Assembly: GCF_040675535.1 (NCBI RefSeq)
Contig: NZ_JBFAPC010000026.1
Location: forward strand, 1-45,186
DNA length: 45,186 nucleotides
From: Patulibacter sp040675535
Lineage (GTDB): Bacteria > Actinomycetota > Thermoleophilia > Solirubrobacterales > Solirubrobacteraceae
Direction of reading: 5' to 3'
Under the pieces are notes generated by a model, which ran no database searches, was not told the DNA's origin, and saw only the letters and a list, made by a program, of their open reading frames with translations. Both the position numbers and the translations under genes were made by a program. Positions 34,913 through 44,346 of the stretch are shown here, in pieces (the stretch's first letter is position 1; each line of letters opens with the position of its first letter).

Positions 34913-37335
34913 CGCGCCGGCACCGGGTCCGGTCGCGTCCCGGTCAGCCATGCGTGACGCTCCCGGCCGCGAGCGGCCCACGCGCGGGCCGTCGGCCCGT
35001 CCTCGAGCGGCCGGACGGGTCCGTCGCCCAGCGCGACCAGGCGCTCGGCGCGATCGACGACCAGCGCACCCGACTCCTCGAGGACGCGGAGGAGGATCCC
35101 GAGCCACCAGCCGGGGAGGTCGGGCTCGGCGAGGGCGCCCACCGGCGTCGGCCCGTCGCGGCGCACGCGGCGGTAGAGCGCGGTCGCCCCGCTCCGCAGG
35201 TCGTGTTCGCGTCCGATCGCATCTACGGTGAATCGTAGCTCAGGGTCCCCCCATGCCCTCCAGGCCTGCACGCCGGCCAGCACGTCGAGCACCGCGACGT
35301 GGGCCGCGTCGCTCGGCGGATCGAGCGCGACGAGGTGCACCGTGCCGTCGAGCGAGCGCGGCGTGCGGGCCACGCTCCACCAGTCGGTGAGCGCGAAGCC
35401 GCCGACGACGAGGCCCAGCGGGCCGGCGCGCCGGACGGCGTCGGCGACGACCACCGTCACGGGTTCCCCGGTGCCGACCAGCGCCGCGACGGCCGCCGCG
35501 GCCCCGGACTCCGAGCGGTCCGTGAAGCGGGCGGCCCAGGCCCCGCGGCCGCCGCCGGCCGGCGCGAGCGGCAGGCCGCCCTCGGCCTCGAGCACCGCCA
35601 GGGCGGCGTCGGCGGCGGCGCCGTCGAGCCGGTCGATCGCGTCCGGGGCGGGCGGGGCGAGCTCGCGGACCCGCAGGCGCGGCGTGACGTTGCCGCGGAA
35701 GGAATGGCGCTCCAGCACGTACGTCCCGGCGATCGGGCCGCCCGCGTAGGCAGCACCCTCGCTGGCCCCGGGAATCCGGTCCCGGCCGAACGCCACGGCC
35801 GCGATCCGCGAGGACCCGGACGCGAGCGTGAAGGCGATGTGGGCCCCGGCGGCGCCGAGCGGCCGCACGCCCTCCGCGCGGCCGGAGGGCACGAGCAGGA
35901 CGGGCTCGGGGTTGCCCTCGCCGAACGGCCCGAGCGCGGAGAGCTCGTCGGCCAGCGCCATGCCCAGCTGGGCGCCGCCGACGACGGCGTCGACCTGCTC
36001 GGCGGGCTCCAGCGCGGCCTCGTCAAGGTGGACGTCCGCGTAGGCCCGCAGCGCGGCGGTGAACGCGGGGAGCCGGTCGGGGTCCAGCGCGAGGCCCGCG
36101 GCGGCGCGGTGGCCGCCGTGGCGGAGCAGGTGCTCGGCGCAGGCGTCCAGGCCGGCGAGCAGGTCGAAGCCCGGGACGGAGCGGGCCGAGCCGGTCAGCT
36201 CGTCGCCGTTGCGGCCCAGCAGCACCGCGGGGCGGCCGAAGCGCTCGACGATCCGCGACGCGACGATGCCGACGACCCCGGGGTGCCAGTCCTCGCCCGC
36301 GAGCACGTAGGCGGGCTGCGGACCCTGGGCGGTGGCCTGGGCGACGGCCTCGTCGAGGATCCGCCGCTCGACCTCGCGGCGGTCGAGGTTCGCGCGGTCC
36401 AGGCGGTCGGCCAGCCTGCGCGCCTCGTCCTCGTCGGCCGCGAGGAACAGCTCGACCCCCACGTCGGCGCGGCCGATCCGGCCGGCGGCGTTGACCCGCG
36501 GCGCCAGCCGGAACGCGACGGCGGTCGCGTCGATGTCGGCCGGCGGGGTGTGGGAGACGTCGAGCAGCGCGCGCAGGCCGGGGCGGCGCGAGTCCGCGAT
36601 CGCGCGGAGGCCCTGGCGGACGATCCAGCGGTTCTCGCCCGTCAGCGGCACGACGTCGGCGACGGTCGCCAGCGCGACGATGTCGAGATCGACGTCCGCG
36701 TCCGCGGGGTCGTGGCCGGCGGCCTGCAGGAGCGCCCCGGCGAGCCGCCAGGCGACCGCCGCACCGCAGAGCTGCGGGTACGGGTAGCGCCCGTCGCCGG
36801 GGTGGACGATCGGGACCGCGGGGAGCACGCCGTCGGCGCGCGGGCGGTGGTGGTCGGTGACGACGAGCTCGAGGCCCAGCTCCGTGGCCAGCGCGGCCTC
36901 GTCGACGGACGTGATGCCGCAGTCGACCGTGACGACGAGCCCGGTGCCGTCGGCGGCCAGGCGCCGGACGGTGCGCTCGTTCAGGCCGTAGCCGTCCTCG
37001 ACGCGGTGCGGCAGGAACCAGTCGGCCTGCGCGCCGATCTGGCGCAGCGCGCGGACGAGGGTCGCGGTGGCGCAGACGCCGTCGCAGTCGTAGTCGCCGT
37101 GGACGACGATCCGGGACCCCTGGCGGGCGTGGCGCAGGAGCACCTGGGCCGCGTCCTCGAGGCCCCGGAAGGCGCTCAGCGGCGGGTGCTCGTCCGCCGC
37201 GAGGAAGTGCGCTGCGGCGGCCGGCTCGGAGAAGCCCCGGCGGACCAGGACCTCGGCGCAGATGCGGCCGACGCCGAGGGCCTGCTGCAGGGCGGCGACC
37301 TGGGCGGCCGGCGCGGGCGGGATCTCGAAGCGCAC
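34909..37335 (-). CDS. recJ: Single-stranded-DNA exonuclease RecJ, with long C-terminal extension
   Basis: RecJ degrades ssDNA 5' to 3' in recombination and mismatch repair. The 808-residue protein has the DHH catalytic core with IVVHGDYDCDGVCATATLVR, VTVDCGITS, and VVTDHHRP, the LAPRVNAAGRIG segment, the DHHA1 domain with WHPGVVGIVASRIVERFGRP and RHGGHRAAAG, and an OB-like domain near 450-560. The core ends near residue 570; the remaining about 240 residues include a segment ending in a winged-helix-like region (ALYRRVRRDGPTPVGAL). Such C-terminal additions exist in some Gram-positive and Deinococcus RecJ proteins. It is followed directly by rel with a 4-nt overlap. Confidence 0.95.
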   Translation of the reverse strand: MRFEIPPAPAAQVAALQQALGVGRICAEVLVRRGFSEPAAAAHFLAADEHPPLSAFRGLEDAAQVLLRHARQGSRIVVHGDYDCDGVCATATLVRALRQIGAQADWFLPHRVEDGYGLNERTVRRLAADGTGLVVTVDCGITSVDEAALATELGLELVVTDHHRPRADGVLPAVPIVHPGDGRYPYPQLCGAAVAWRLAGALLQAAGHDPADADVDLDIVALATVADVVPLTGENRWIVRQGLRAIADSRRPGLRALLDVSHTPPADIDATAVAFRLAPRVNAAGRIGRADVGVELFLAADEDEARRLADRLDRANLDRREVERRILDEAVAQATAQGPQPAYVLAGEDWHPGVVGIVASRIVERFGRPAVLLGRNGDELTGSARSVPGFDLLAGLDACAEHLLRHGGHRAAAGLALDPDRLPAFTAALRAYADVHLDEAALEPAEQVDAVVGGAQLGMALADELSALGPFGEGNPEPVLLVPSGRAEGVRPLGAAGAHIAFTLASGSSRIAAVAFGRDRIPGASEGAAYAGGPIAGTYVLERHSFRGNVTPRLRVRELAPPAPDAIDRLDGAAADAALAVLEAEGGLPLAPAGGGRGAWAARFTDRSESGAAAAVAALVGTGEPVTVVVADAVRRAGPLGLVVGGFALTDWWSVARTPRSLDGTVHLVALDPPSDAAHVAVLDVLAGVQAWRAWGDPELRFTVDAIGREHDLRSGATALYRRVRRDGPTPVGALAEPDLPGWWLGILLRVLEESGALVVDRAERLVALGDGPVRPLEDGPTARAWAARGRERHAWLTGTRPDPVPAR

Positions 37336-37408
37336 CGGTGGAGGGTAGGCCCCGGGACGGACGGCAGGCCGCGCGGATGCGACCCCGCCCGCCGGGACCC
37401 TCTGCGTC

Positions 37409-37693
37409 TCAGGCGGCGTCGGTCGCGGCGGCCTCGCGGGCCTCGCGGCGGGCGCCGGCGAGCCAGAGCAGCACGAGCGCGATCAGGGTCCCGGGAATGC
37501 CGAGGAGGACGGTGCCGACGTCCGTCGCGTGCCGCGAGGGCATGTCGAACCCGGACAGCACCAGGCCGCCGATGATGCCGCCGGCGATGGCGACGGCGAA
37601 CGCGCCGACGATGCCGCCCGCGAAGCGGTCGGGGACGAAGACGGTGAAGTGCCAGATCGCGAGCGCGATCAGGACCCAGACGAGGATCGCCAT
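37409..37693 (-). CDS. GlsB/YeaQ/YmgE-family small membrane protein
   Basis: A 94-residue protein with three hydrophobic helices and the family pattern of Gly-rich turns: MAILVWVLIALAIWHFTVFV, then PDRFAGGIVGAFAVAIAGGI, IGGLVLSGF, and VGTVLLGIPGTLIALVLLWL. Members are stress-linked membrane proteins of unknown mechanism. The short C-terminus is Ala/Arg/Glu-rich. It is 51 bp downstream of secDF on the same strand and 73 bp before recJ. Confidence 0.85.
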   Translation of the reverse strand: MAILVWVLIALAIWHFTVFVPDRFAGGIVGAFAVAIAGGIIGGLVLSGFDMPSRHATDVGTVLLGIPGTLIALVLLWLAGARREAREAAATDAA

Positions 37694-37744
37694 GTCAGAC
37701 CTCCGTGGTGCCGCGCGGGGCGGGGTGCTGGTCGTGGGCGGGCA

Positions 37745-40700
37745 TCAGCGCTTCTTCTTCCCGGGCTTGCCGGGCTTGGCGCGACGGACCGGGTCGTCCC
37801 GGAACGTCACCTCCTCCGGCGAGAGGTCCTTGGCGCGACGGACGGGGCCGCCCACCTCGGGCTCGGGTGCCGGCTTGGGCGCCGGGGCCGGCGCCGGCCG
37901 GCCGGCGGTCTGGGCGTTGGCCTCGTCGATGCCGAGGTCGGCCACCATCTGGTTGAACTCGGCGGCCGACACGGGCTGCCCGGCCTCGTCCGGCGCGGTG
38001 ACGCGTGCGGCGCGGCGCTTCTTGGCCGCGTCGAGGTCGATCTCCTTGGCGGACGCCTTCTCCGGGTACGGCGGCAGCGTGCCGCCGTTGGCCGCGACGA
38101 GACGCGCCTTGCGGGCCTTGAACGCGGGGACGCGCTCCATCCACTCGGTGAGCACCGGGGCGGCGATGAAGACCGACGAGTAGGCGCCGGAGATCGTGCC
38201 GACGAGCATCGCCAGCGCGAAGTCCTTCAGCGTGTCGCCGCCGAAGATGAACAGGGCGAGCGTCGGCAGGCCGACCGAGAACGAGGTGATCAGCGACCGG
38301 CCGAGGACCTCGCTCATCGAGCGGTTGACGATCTGCGAGAACGCCGCGGACGGGAGCCGCTTGAGGTTCTCGCGCACGCGGTCGAACACGATGATCGTGT
38401 CGTACAGCGAGTAGCCGATGATGGTCAGGAGCGCCGCGACCGTGGAGGCGGTGACCTCGGCACCGGTGAGGGCGTAGATGCCCGCCGTGATCAGGAGGTC
38501 GTGGACGACGGCGATCAGGATCGGGACGGTGTAGCGGAGCCCGAACCGGAACCAGATGACGAAGGCGATCAGGATGAACGACGCGATGATCGCGATGACC
38601 GCGGTCTTCGCGACGGTCTCGCCGAACGTCGGGCCGACGGACGTCGTGCTGACGTCCTTGGGCTGGATGCCCAGCGACTTCTGCAGCGCGGTGTTGACCC
38701 GGCCCTGCTCGGCGGGCGTCAGGTCCTCGGTCTGGATCTGCAGCTTCTTTCCGCCGTCGACCTCCTGGATCTTCGCGTCGCCCTGGCCGATGGGCCGCAG
38801 CGCGTCGCGCACCTGGTCGACGTTGGCCTTCCGGCCCTCGGGGACCGTCGCGACGATCTGCGTGCCCGACTCGAAGTCGATCCCGAAGTTCATGCCGCGG
38901 GAGCCGACGGCGATCGCGCCGATGGCGAGGATCACGCCGGAGAGCGCGAAGAACCAGCGGCCGGCGCCGTTGAAGTCGAACCGGTGCCAGATCGGCTGCC
39001 GGTTGCGGGCGCCGAGCGCGCGCGGGCTGGACATCAGCTTCGAGCGCCCGAGGATGCCCAGGACCGCCTGCGTCAGCAGCACGGCCGTGAACATCGAGAT
39101 CAGGACGCCGATGCCGAGGTTGAACGCGAAGCCCTTCGGGCCGGCCGTCGCCACCAGGAAGAGGACGAACGCGACGAGGAAGGTGATGACGTTGCCGTCG
39201 ATGATCGCGGACAGGCCCTTGCGGTACCCGTCCTTGATCGCTCGAGGGACCGATCTCCCGTCCTGCATCTCGTCCTTGACGCGTTCGAAGATGACGATGT
39301 TGGCGTCGGCCGCCACGGCGATCGTGAGGATCAGGCCGGCGATGCCCGGCAGCGTCAGGACGATCGGGACGAGCTTGACGATCGCGAGGAAGAAGATCGT
39401 GTAGACGGCGAGGCCGCCGACGGCGATCAGGCCCAGGACGCGGTAGTAGCCGATCAGGAAGATGGCGACGATGCCGAAGCCGACGAGGCCGGCGACGAGC
39501 GCCTGGTCCAGGGCTTCCTGGCCCAGGGTCGCGGAGACCTGCTGCGACGAGATGACGTCGAGGCGCAGCGGCAGCGAGCCGGACTTCAGGAGGTTCGCGA
39601 GGCTCTTGGCCTGGTCGTACGTGAACGCGCCGGAGATCTGCGAGCCGGAGTTGCCGCCGATGCCCTCCGGGTACTCCTGGAAGTCGATCGTCGGGGACGA
39701 GATCGCCTGCTGGTCCAGGACGATCGTGAAGTGCTGGTTGCACGCCGCGGCCTGGTCCGTGCGGTTGAGGCCCCGGGTCGGGACGCAGTTCTCGGCGCCG
39801 CGCTCGGAGATCGCGCGGGTGACCTTCTTCCAGAGCTTGCGGCCGGCGCTCGTGAAGTCGAACGAGACGTTCGGCTGGTTGCTGCGGCCGAGGCCCGAGT
39901 CGACGCCCTGCGCCGCGTTCTTGATGTCCTTGCCGAGCAGGCCCGGGCGGTCCCGGATGATGAACCAGCGGTTGCCGGCCGGGATGATCTTGCCGTTGGC
40001 GTCGATGTTGTTCGCCGCCTGAATGACCCGGTAGCCCTCGGGCACCGCGACGAAGCGGCGCTTGCCGACGGGCTGGCCCTGGGCGTTCAGGAACGACCGG
40101 GCGATCGGGTCGTTGCGGATGTCCGCCTGCAGGTCGGAGATGCGCTCGGCGGGGACCGGGTTGTAGACCGTCTTCTTCTCGTCGTTGACGAGGTAGTACT
40201 GCGTGCGGGTCTGGGTCTGGATCGTGCCCGGCGGGTTGGTCTGCGCCTTGAGCTTCGACGCCCGCAGGACGGCGCCATATTGCGTCAGCGCGACCTGGTT
40301 GTTGATCTCGGCGCCGCCGGCGCCCGCGCCGCCCAGGTTGGCACCCGTCACCTGCGGGTCGGTCGGGTCGATCCGGCCGCCCGCGCCGACGACGTTGTCC
40401 TCCCAGTCGTAGAAGGCCAGCTGCGCCGTCGTGCCGACGCGGCGCTGGGCCTCCTCGGTGTTCGAGATCGACGGCAGCGAGACGACGATCTGGTCGTCGC
40501 CGGAGCGCTGGATCTCGGCCTCGCCGACGCCGAACTGGTTGATGCGGTCCTGCATCACGTCGATCGTGCGCTGGATCGCGTCGTCGTCGACGGTCGCGCC
40601 CTTGATCGCGCTCACTTGATAGACGAGCTGGACGCCGCCCTGCAGGTCCAGGCCCTTCTTGGTGGGCTTCGTCACCAGGACGACCACCGACGCGATGACC

Positions 40701-40750
40701 AACAGCGCGACGAAGACGAGGATTATGGACTGGCGGCGACGATCGGTCAT
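37745..40750 (-). CDS. secDF: Protein-export protein SecDF (single-chain SecD-SecF fusion)
   Basis: SecD and SecF use the proton gradient to complete Sec-dependent export. One uninterrupted 1001-residue frame carries both: SecD with GLDLQGGVQLVYQV, the large periplasmic P1 domain (about 100-370), and a six-helix domain including IAVAADANIVIFERVKDEM; then SecF starting near 640 with GMNFGIDFESGTQIVAT, and its helices (TIIGYSLYDTIIVFDRVREN, SFSVGLPTLALFIFGG). The C-terminus is a charged tail ending GKPGKKKR. Fusions are common in Bacillus-like groups; many actinobacteria have separate secD and secF. No yajC is between it and ruvB, where it is often found. Confidence 0.95.
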   Translation of the reverse strand: MTDRRRQSIILVFVALLVIASVVVLVTKPTKKGLDLQGGVQLVYQVSAIKGATVDDDAIQRTIDVMQDRINQFGVGEAEIQRSGDDQIVVSLPSISNTEEAQRRVGTTAQLAFYDWEDNVVGAGGRIDPTDPQVTGANLGGAGAGGAEINNQVALTQYGAVLRASKLKAQTNPPGTIQTQTRTQYYLVNDEKKTVYNPVPAERISDLQADIRNDPIARSFLNAQGQPVGKRRFVAVPEGYRVIQAANNIDANGKIIPAGNRWFIIRDRPGLLGKDIKNAAQGVDSGLGRSNQPNVSFDFTSAGRKLWKKVTRAISERGAENCVPTRGLNRTDQAAACNQHFTIVLDQQAISSPTIDFQEYPEGIGGNSGSQISGAFTYDQAKSLANLLKSGSLPLRLDVISSQQVSATLGQEALDQALVAGLVGFGIVAIFLIGYYRVLGLIAVGGLAVYTIFFLAIVKLVPIVLTLPGIAGLILTIAVAADANIVIFERVKDEMQDGRSVPRAIKDGYRKGLSAIIDGNVITFLVAFVLFLVATAGPKGFAFNLGIGVLISMFTAVLLTQAVLGILGRSKLMSSPRALGARNRQPIWHRFDFNGAGRWFFALSGVILAIGAIAVGSRGMNFGIDFESGTQIVATVPEGRKANVDQVRDALRPIGQGDAKIQEVDGGKKLQIQTEDLTPAEQGRVNTALQKSLGIQPKDVSTTSVGPTFGETVAKTAVIAIIASFILIAFVIWFRFGLRYTVPILIAVVHDLLITAGIYALTGAEVTASTVAALLTIIGYSLYDTIIVFDRVRENLKRLPSAAFSQIVNRSMSEVLGRSLITSFSVGLPTLALFIFGGDTLKDFALAMLVGTISGAYSSVFIAAPVLTEWMERVPAFKARKARLVAANGGTLPPYPEKASAKEIDLDAAKKRRAARVTAPDEAGQPVSAAEFNQMVADLGIDEANAQTAGRPAPAPAPKPAPEPEVGGPVRRAKDLSPEEVTFRDDPVRRAKPGKPGKKKR

Positions 40751-40862
40751 AACGCAGCGGCCAGCGTACCGAGCGGCCGGGAACGCCGAGCCGCGGCCCC
40801 CGGGCCGTCGTCTGGCGTGTCGCCGCGGGTCGCACGGCGGTCACCGGATCTTCAGGAATCCT

Positions 40863-41990
40863 TCAGGATTCGGGCGTCTCCAGACCGAGGTGCTCGTAGG
40901 CCAGCGGCGTGGCCGTCCGGCCCCGGGGCGTGCGCTGCAGCAGGCCCTGCTGGAGCAGGTACGGCTCGTAGACGTCCTCGATCGTGTCGGCCTCCTCGCC
41001 GACCGCGGCGGACAGCGTCGACAGCCCGACGGGGCCGCCGGCGAACATCGCGCAGATGCACCGGAGGATCTCGCGGTCCAGGCGGTCCAGGCCCAACGCG
41101 TCGACGCCGAGCAGGTCCAGGGCGTCCGCGGCGGCGGCGGCGGTGACGAGGCCCCCGGCCCGGACCTCGACGTAGTCGCGGACCCGGCGCAGCAGGCGGT
41201 TGGCGACGCGGGGCGTCCCGCGGGCGCGCAGCGCCATCGCCCGCGCCCCCTCGTCGTCCACCTGCATCCCGAGCAGCCCGGCCGAGCGGCGGACGATCGA
41301 CACCAGGTCGTCGAGCTCGTAGGGCTCCAGGCGCTGCTGGTGGCCGAAGCGGTCCCGCAGCGGCCGCGTGAGCAGCCCGGCGCGGGTCGTGGCGCCGACG
41401 AGCGTGAACGGCGGCAGGTCCAGCGTGACGATCCGGGCGCCGATGCCCTGGCCGATCGTGACCGGTAGCTGCCGGTCCTCCATCGCCGGGTAGAGCGTCT
41501 CCTCCAGCGCCTTCGGCAGCCGGTGGAGCTCGTCGACGAAGAAGACGCTGCCGGGCTGCAGGGCCGTCAGGAACGCGGCGACGTCGGCCTTGCGCTCCAA
41601 CGTGGGGCCGGCGGTCGGGACGAACGGGGCCTCCATCTCCTCGGCGATGATCCGGGCCAGGGACGTCTTGCCGAGGCCCGGGGGCCCGGCGAGCAGGACG
41701 TGGTCGAGCGTCTCGCCCCGGCCGCGGGCGGCGTCGATGGCGATCTTCAGCTGCTCGCGGACGTGCGTCTGGCCGACGAACTCGTCGAGGCTGCGCGGAC
41801 GCAGCGAGAGGTCCTCGGCCTCCTCCCCCGGCAGCGGCTCGGGCGTCGGCAGGCGCAGCTCGTCGCCCGCATCGCCGCCGTCGGGCGTGCGGATGCCGGC
41901 GCCGGGCGTCCAGGCCGCGTCCGCGTCCCCGCGCCCCCCCGGCGTCCCCCGCCCCGCGCCCGGCCCGAGCCCGTCGCCGCCGGGGGTCAC
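40863..41990 (-). CDS. ruvB: Holliday junction branch-migration ATPase RuvB
   Basis: RuvB is the hexameric AAA+ motor that moves Holliday junctions with RuvA. The 375-residue product has SLDEFVGQTHVREQLKIAID, Walker A GPPGLGKTSLA, Walker B VFFVDELHR, sensor-1 VGATTRAGLL, and the C-terminal winged helix (GPVGLSTLSAAVGEEADTIE, DVYEPYLLQQGLLQRTPRGR). The N-terminal about 50 residues are a Gly/Pro/Asp-rich extension absent from most homologues. GTG 41990 overlaps ruvA by 4 nt (GTGA). Complete. Confidence 0.97.
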   Translation of the reverse strand: MTPGGDGLGPGAGRGTPGGRGDADAAWTPGAGIRTPDGGDAGDELRLPTPEPLPGEEAEDLSLRPRSLDEFVGQTHVREQLKIAIDAARGRGETLDHVLLAGPPGLGKTSLARIIAEEMEAPFVPTAGPTLERKADVAAFLTALQPGSVFFVDELHRLPKALEETLYPAMEDRQLPVTIGQGIGARIVTLDLPPFTLVGATTRAGLLTRPLRDRFGHQQRLEPYELDDLVSIVRRSAGLLGMQVDDEGARAMALRARGTPRVANRLLRRVRDYVEVRAGGLVTAAAAADALDLLGVDALGLDRLDREILRCICAMFAGGPVGLSTLSAAVGEEADTIEDVYEPYLLQQGLLQRTPRGRTATPLAYEHLGLETPES

Positions 41991-42583
41991 GAGCGGGACC
42001 TGCGCAGCGCGTCGGCGATGATCGCCGCGGCCGTGTCGCCGTGGGCGACGGCGAGGAGGGTCTCGACCTCCTCCGGGGACAGCCCGAGACCGAGCAGGCC
42101 ATCGCGGGCCTCGTCCGTGGGCGTCGCCGTCACGACGCCGCGGGCCGCGCTGCCCGTGCCGGTGCCGACGGCCGAGCGGCCGGCGAGCTTGTCCTGCAGC
42201 TCCGAGACGATGCGCTCGGCGGTGCGCTTGCCGACGCCGGGCACCTGCTGCAGGCGCTTGGCGTCGCCCGACGCGATGCTGGTGGCGACCTCGTCCGGGC
42301 CGCCGGAGGAGAGCACGGCCAGCGCGAGCTTCGGGCCCACCGCCTGGACCGTCAGCAGCAGGTGGAAGAGGTCGCGTTCGGGCTCGCTGCCGAAGCCGAA
42401 GAGGGTCAGGGCGTCCTCGCGCACCGCGAGGTGGCAGAGCAGCGTCGTGTCCTGCCCCGCGGCCGGGAGCGCGGCGAGCGTCGTGTTGGAGCAGTTGAGG
42501 ACGTAGCCGACGCCGCCGGGGGTCAGCAGGACGACGCTGCCCTGCCCGCGCTCGTGGACGGCGCCCCGCAGGAGCGCGATCAC
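41987..42583 (-). CDS. ruvA: Holliday junction DNA-binding protein RuvA
   Basis: RuvA tetramers bind the four-way junction and recruit RuvB. The 198-residue product has the N-terminal OB domain (VIALLRGAVHERGQGSVVLL, then GGVGYVLNCS), helix-hairpin-helix motifs (VQAVGPKLALAVLSS and VPGVGKRTAERIVSELQDKL) and the mobile C-terminal domain III (DGLLGLGLSPEEVETLL). GTG 42583 overlaps ruvC by 4 nt, which fixes the start. Confidence 0.96.
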   Translation of the reverse strand: MIALLRGAVHERGQGSVVLLTPGGVGYVLNCSNTTLAALPAAGQDTTLLCHLAVREDALTLFGFGSEPERDLFHLLLTVQAVGPKLALAVLSSGGPDEVATSIASGDAKRLQQVPGVGKRTAERIVSELQDKLAGRSAVGTGTGSAARGVVTATPTDEARDGLLGLGLSPEEVETLLAVAHGDTAAAIIADALRRSRS

Positions 42584-43071
42584 CGGGCCACCGCGGCGCG
42601 CAGCGGCGCGTGGTTGGCGTGGCAGATCGCGGCGGCCAGGGCGTCGGCGGCGTGGTCGGGCGTCGGCGGGGTCGCGAGGCGCAGGAGCATCTGGACCATC
42701 CGCTGGACCTGCGCCTTGTCGGCCGCGCCGCTGCCGCAGACCGCGCCCTTGATCTGCTGCGGGGTGTAGTCCAGGCAGACGACGCCGCGCTGGGCGGCGG
42801 CCAGGAGCACGACGCCGCGCGCCTGCCCGACGGCCAGGGCGCTCGAGGCGTTCTTGCCGAAGTACAGGCTCTCCATGGCGAGCGCGACGGGCTCGTGGTG
42901 GTCGATCAGCGCGCAGACGGTGCGGTGGATGTCCTCCAGCCGCAGGCCGAGGTCGGTGCCTGAACGGGTCGTGATCACGCCGCCGTCGAGCGCGACCATC
43001 GCGCTCCCGCGTCGTTGGACCACGCCGTAGCCCGTGTTGGCGAGGCCAGGATCGATGCCGAGGACGGTCAC
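42580..43071 (-). CDS. ruvC: Crossover junction endodeoxyribonuclease RuvC
   Basis: RuvC cuts Holliday junctions symmetrically. The 163-residue product has the RNase-H-like catalytic acids: D in VLGIDPGLANTGYGVV, E in ALAMESLYFGKN, and the C-terminal Asp pair in TPDHAADALAAAICHANH, plus the TPQQIKGAVCGSGAADKAQV loop. GTG 43071 is used; an adjacent GTG at 43074 would add one residue. First gene of the ruvC-ruvA-ruvB unit, all joined by 4-nt overlaps. Confidence 0.96.
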   Translation of the reverse strand: MTVLGIDPGLANTGYGVVQRRGSAMVALDGGVITTRSGTDLGLRLEDIHRTVCALIDHHEPVALAMESLYFGKNASSALAVGQARGVVLLAAAQRGVVCLDYTPQQIKGAVCGSGAADKAQVQRMVQMLLRLATPPTPDHAADALAAAICHANHAPLRAAVAR

Positions 43072-43133
43072 CACACCGCCATTCTGCGCGGAGGGTCGGA
43101 CGCCTTCCCACGAACAGCTGTTCGTACCGACGA

Positions 43134-44336
43134 TCACCGTTCGGCGGCCCGGAGGATCACGCGCCGGACCTCGGCCTGGAACGTCCGCTCGTCGAGGCCC
43201 GCCGCCGTGGCCAGGCCGCCGGCGCGCAGGCGGGAGCGCAGGGCCGCGTCGCCGGACAGCCGGGTGACGGCGTCGGCGACGGCGCCGGGATCGTCCACGG
43301 GGACGACCAGGGCGTTCTCGCCGTCGCGGAGGTACTCGGCCTGCCCGCCGATCGCCGTCGACACGACGGGGACGCCGAAGGACATCGCCTCGACCGGCAC
43401 GAGCCCGAACGGCTCGGACCAGCGGACGGGGAAGACGAGCGCGTCGTGCGCGGCGAAGAGGGCCGGCAGCGCGCTGCGGTCGACGGCGCCCCGGAGCGCG
43501 AGGCGGTCCCCCACCCCCAGGCGGTCCGCGCGCCGGCGCAGGTCGTCCGCGACGGCCTCGTCGCCGCCGCCCACGACGGTCAGCGTCACGTCGTGGGGCA
43601 GGCGGCGGAGCGCGTCGACGACGACGTCCACGCCCTTGCGGTGGTCCAGCCGCCCGAGGCAGAGCAGCCGGCCGCCCCACGGGCGCTCGGGGGCCGGGGC
43701 ATCGGGAAGCGGGACTCCGGGCGCCACGACGTCCCACCCGGGCGGGATCGACTGCGTGCGGACCAGCTCGTCCGCGAGCCGCAGCGAGTTGAGGAGGACG
43801 GGCCCTTCGGGGCCCCGCGGACGGTCGCTGCCCAGGGCGCGGGCGATCGGCCCGCCTGCGCGGCGCAGCGGGCGCACGAGCCGCGCGAAGCGGTCGAACA
43901 CCGGGCCGTAGATCGGCCAGCGGTCGTGGACGACGAAGACCGCGGGGACTCCGGCCGAGCGGACGGCGCCGACGAGCGAGAGGCTCATGCCGCCCATCGC
44001 CCAGAAGACGACGACGTCCGGCCGGTGCTCGGCCAGGTGGCGGCGCAGGAGCCGGTGGTTGTGACGCTCCAGCGCGAGGACCTCGCGGGCCCCGAGCCTC
44101 GGGAACTCGTGGTCGTCCCAGTACCAGCGCAGCTCGCGGTGGACGTCGGGGTCGTCGGCGAGGCCGCGGTCGGTCGCCGCGGGCTCCCGGTGGTCCGTCG
44201 CCAGGACGCGCACGGCCGCGCCCTCGGCCCGCAGGAGCTCGTCGACGCCGCGGTGGACGAGCTCGTACCCGCCGAGGTGGTGCGGCGGGTAGAGGCTCGA
44301 GATCGCGAGGACGCGCAGCGGCGCCCCGGTGCTCAC
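43134..44336 (-). CDS. Family 4 glycosyltransferase (GT-B fold)
   Basis: A 400-residue retaining-type glycosyltransferase. The N-terminal acceptor domain begins LRVLAISSLYPPHHLGGYEL with the GGYE loop typical of GT4; the C-terminal donor domain has LLCLGRLDHRKGVDVVVDAL, VVGGGDE, and the E-x7-E type motif region SEPFGLVPVEAMSFGVPVVS. No signal peptide or membrane helix, so it is cytoplasmic or peripheral. GTG 44336 starts 10 nt after the yebC stop, so it is likely co-transcribed with yebC. Its place between yebC and ruvC is unusual; elsewhere these are adjacent. Sugar and acceptor unknown. Confidence 0.9.
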   Translation of the reverse strand: MSTGAPLRVLAISSLYPPHHLGGYELVHRGVDELLRAEGAAVRVLATDHREPAATDRGLADDPDVHRELRWYWDDHEFPRLGAREVLALERHNHRLLRRHLAEHRPDVVVFWAMGGMSLSLVGAVRSAGVPAVFVVHDRWPIYGPVFDRFARLVRPLRRAGGPIARALGSDRPRGPEGPVLLNSLRLADELVRTQSIPPGWDVVAPGVPLPDAPAPERPWGGRLLCLGRLDHRKGVDVVVDALRRLPHDVTLTVVGGGDEAVADDLRRRADRLGVGDRLALRGAVDRSALPALFAAHDALVFPVRWSEPFGLVPVEAMSFGVPVVSTAIGGQAEYLRDGENALVVPVDDPGAVADAVTRLSGDAALRSRLRAGGLATAAGLDERTFQAEVRRVILRAAER

Positions 44337-44346
44337 GGGTCGGCCG

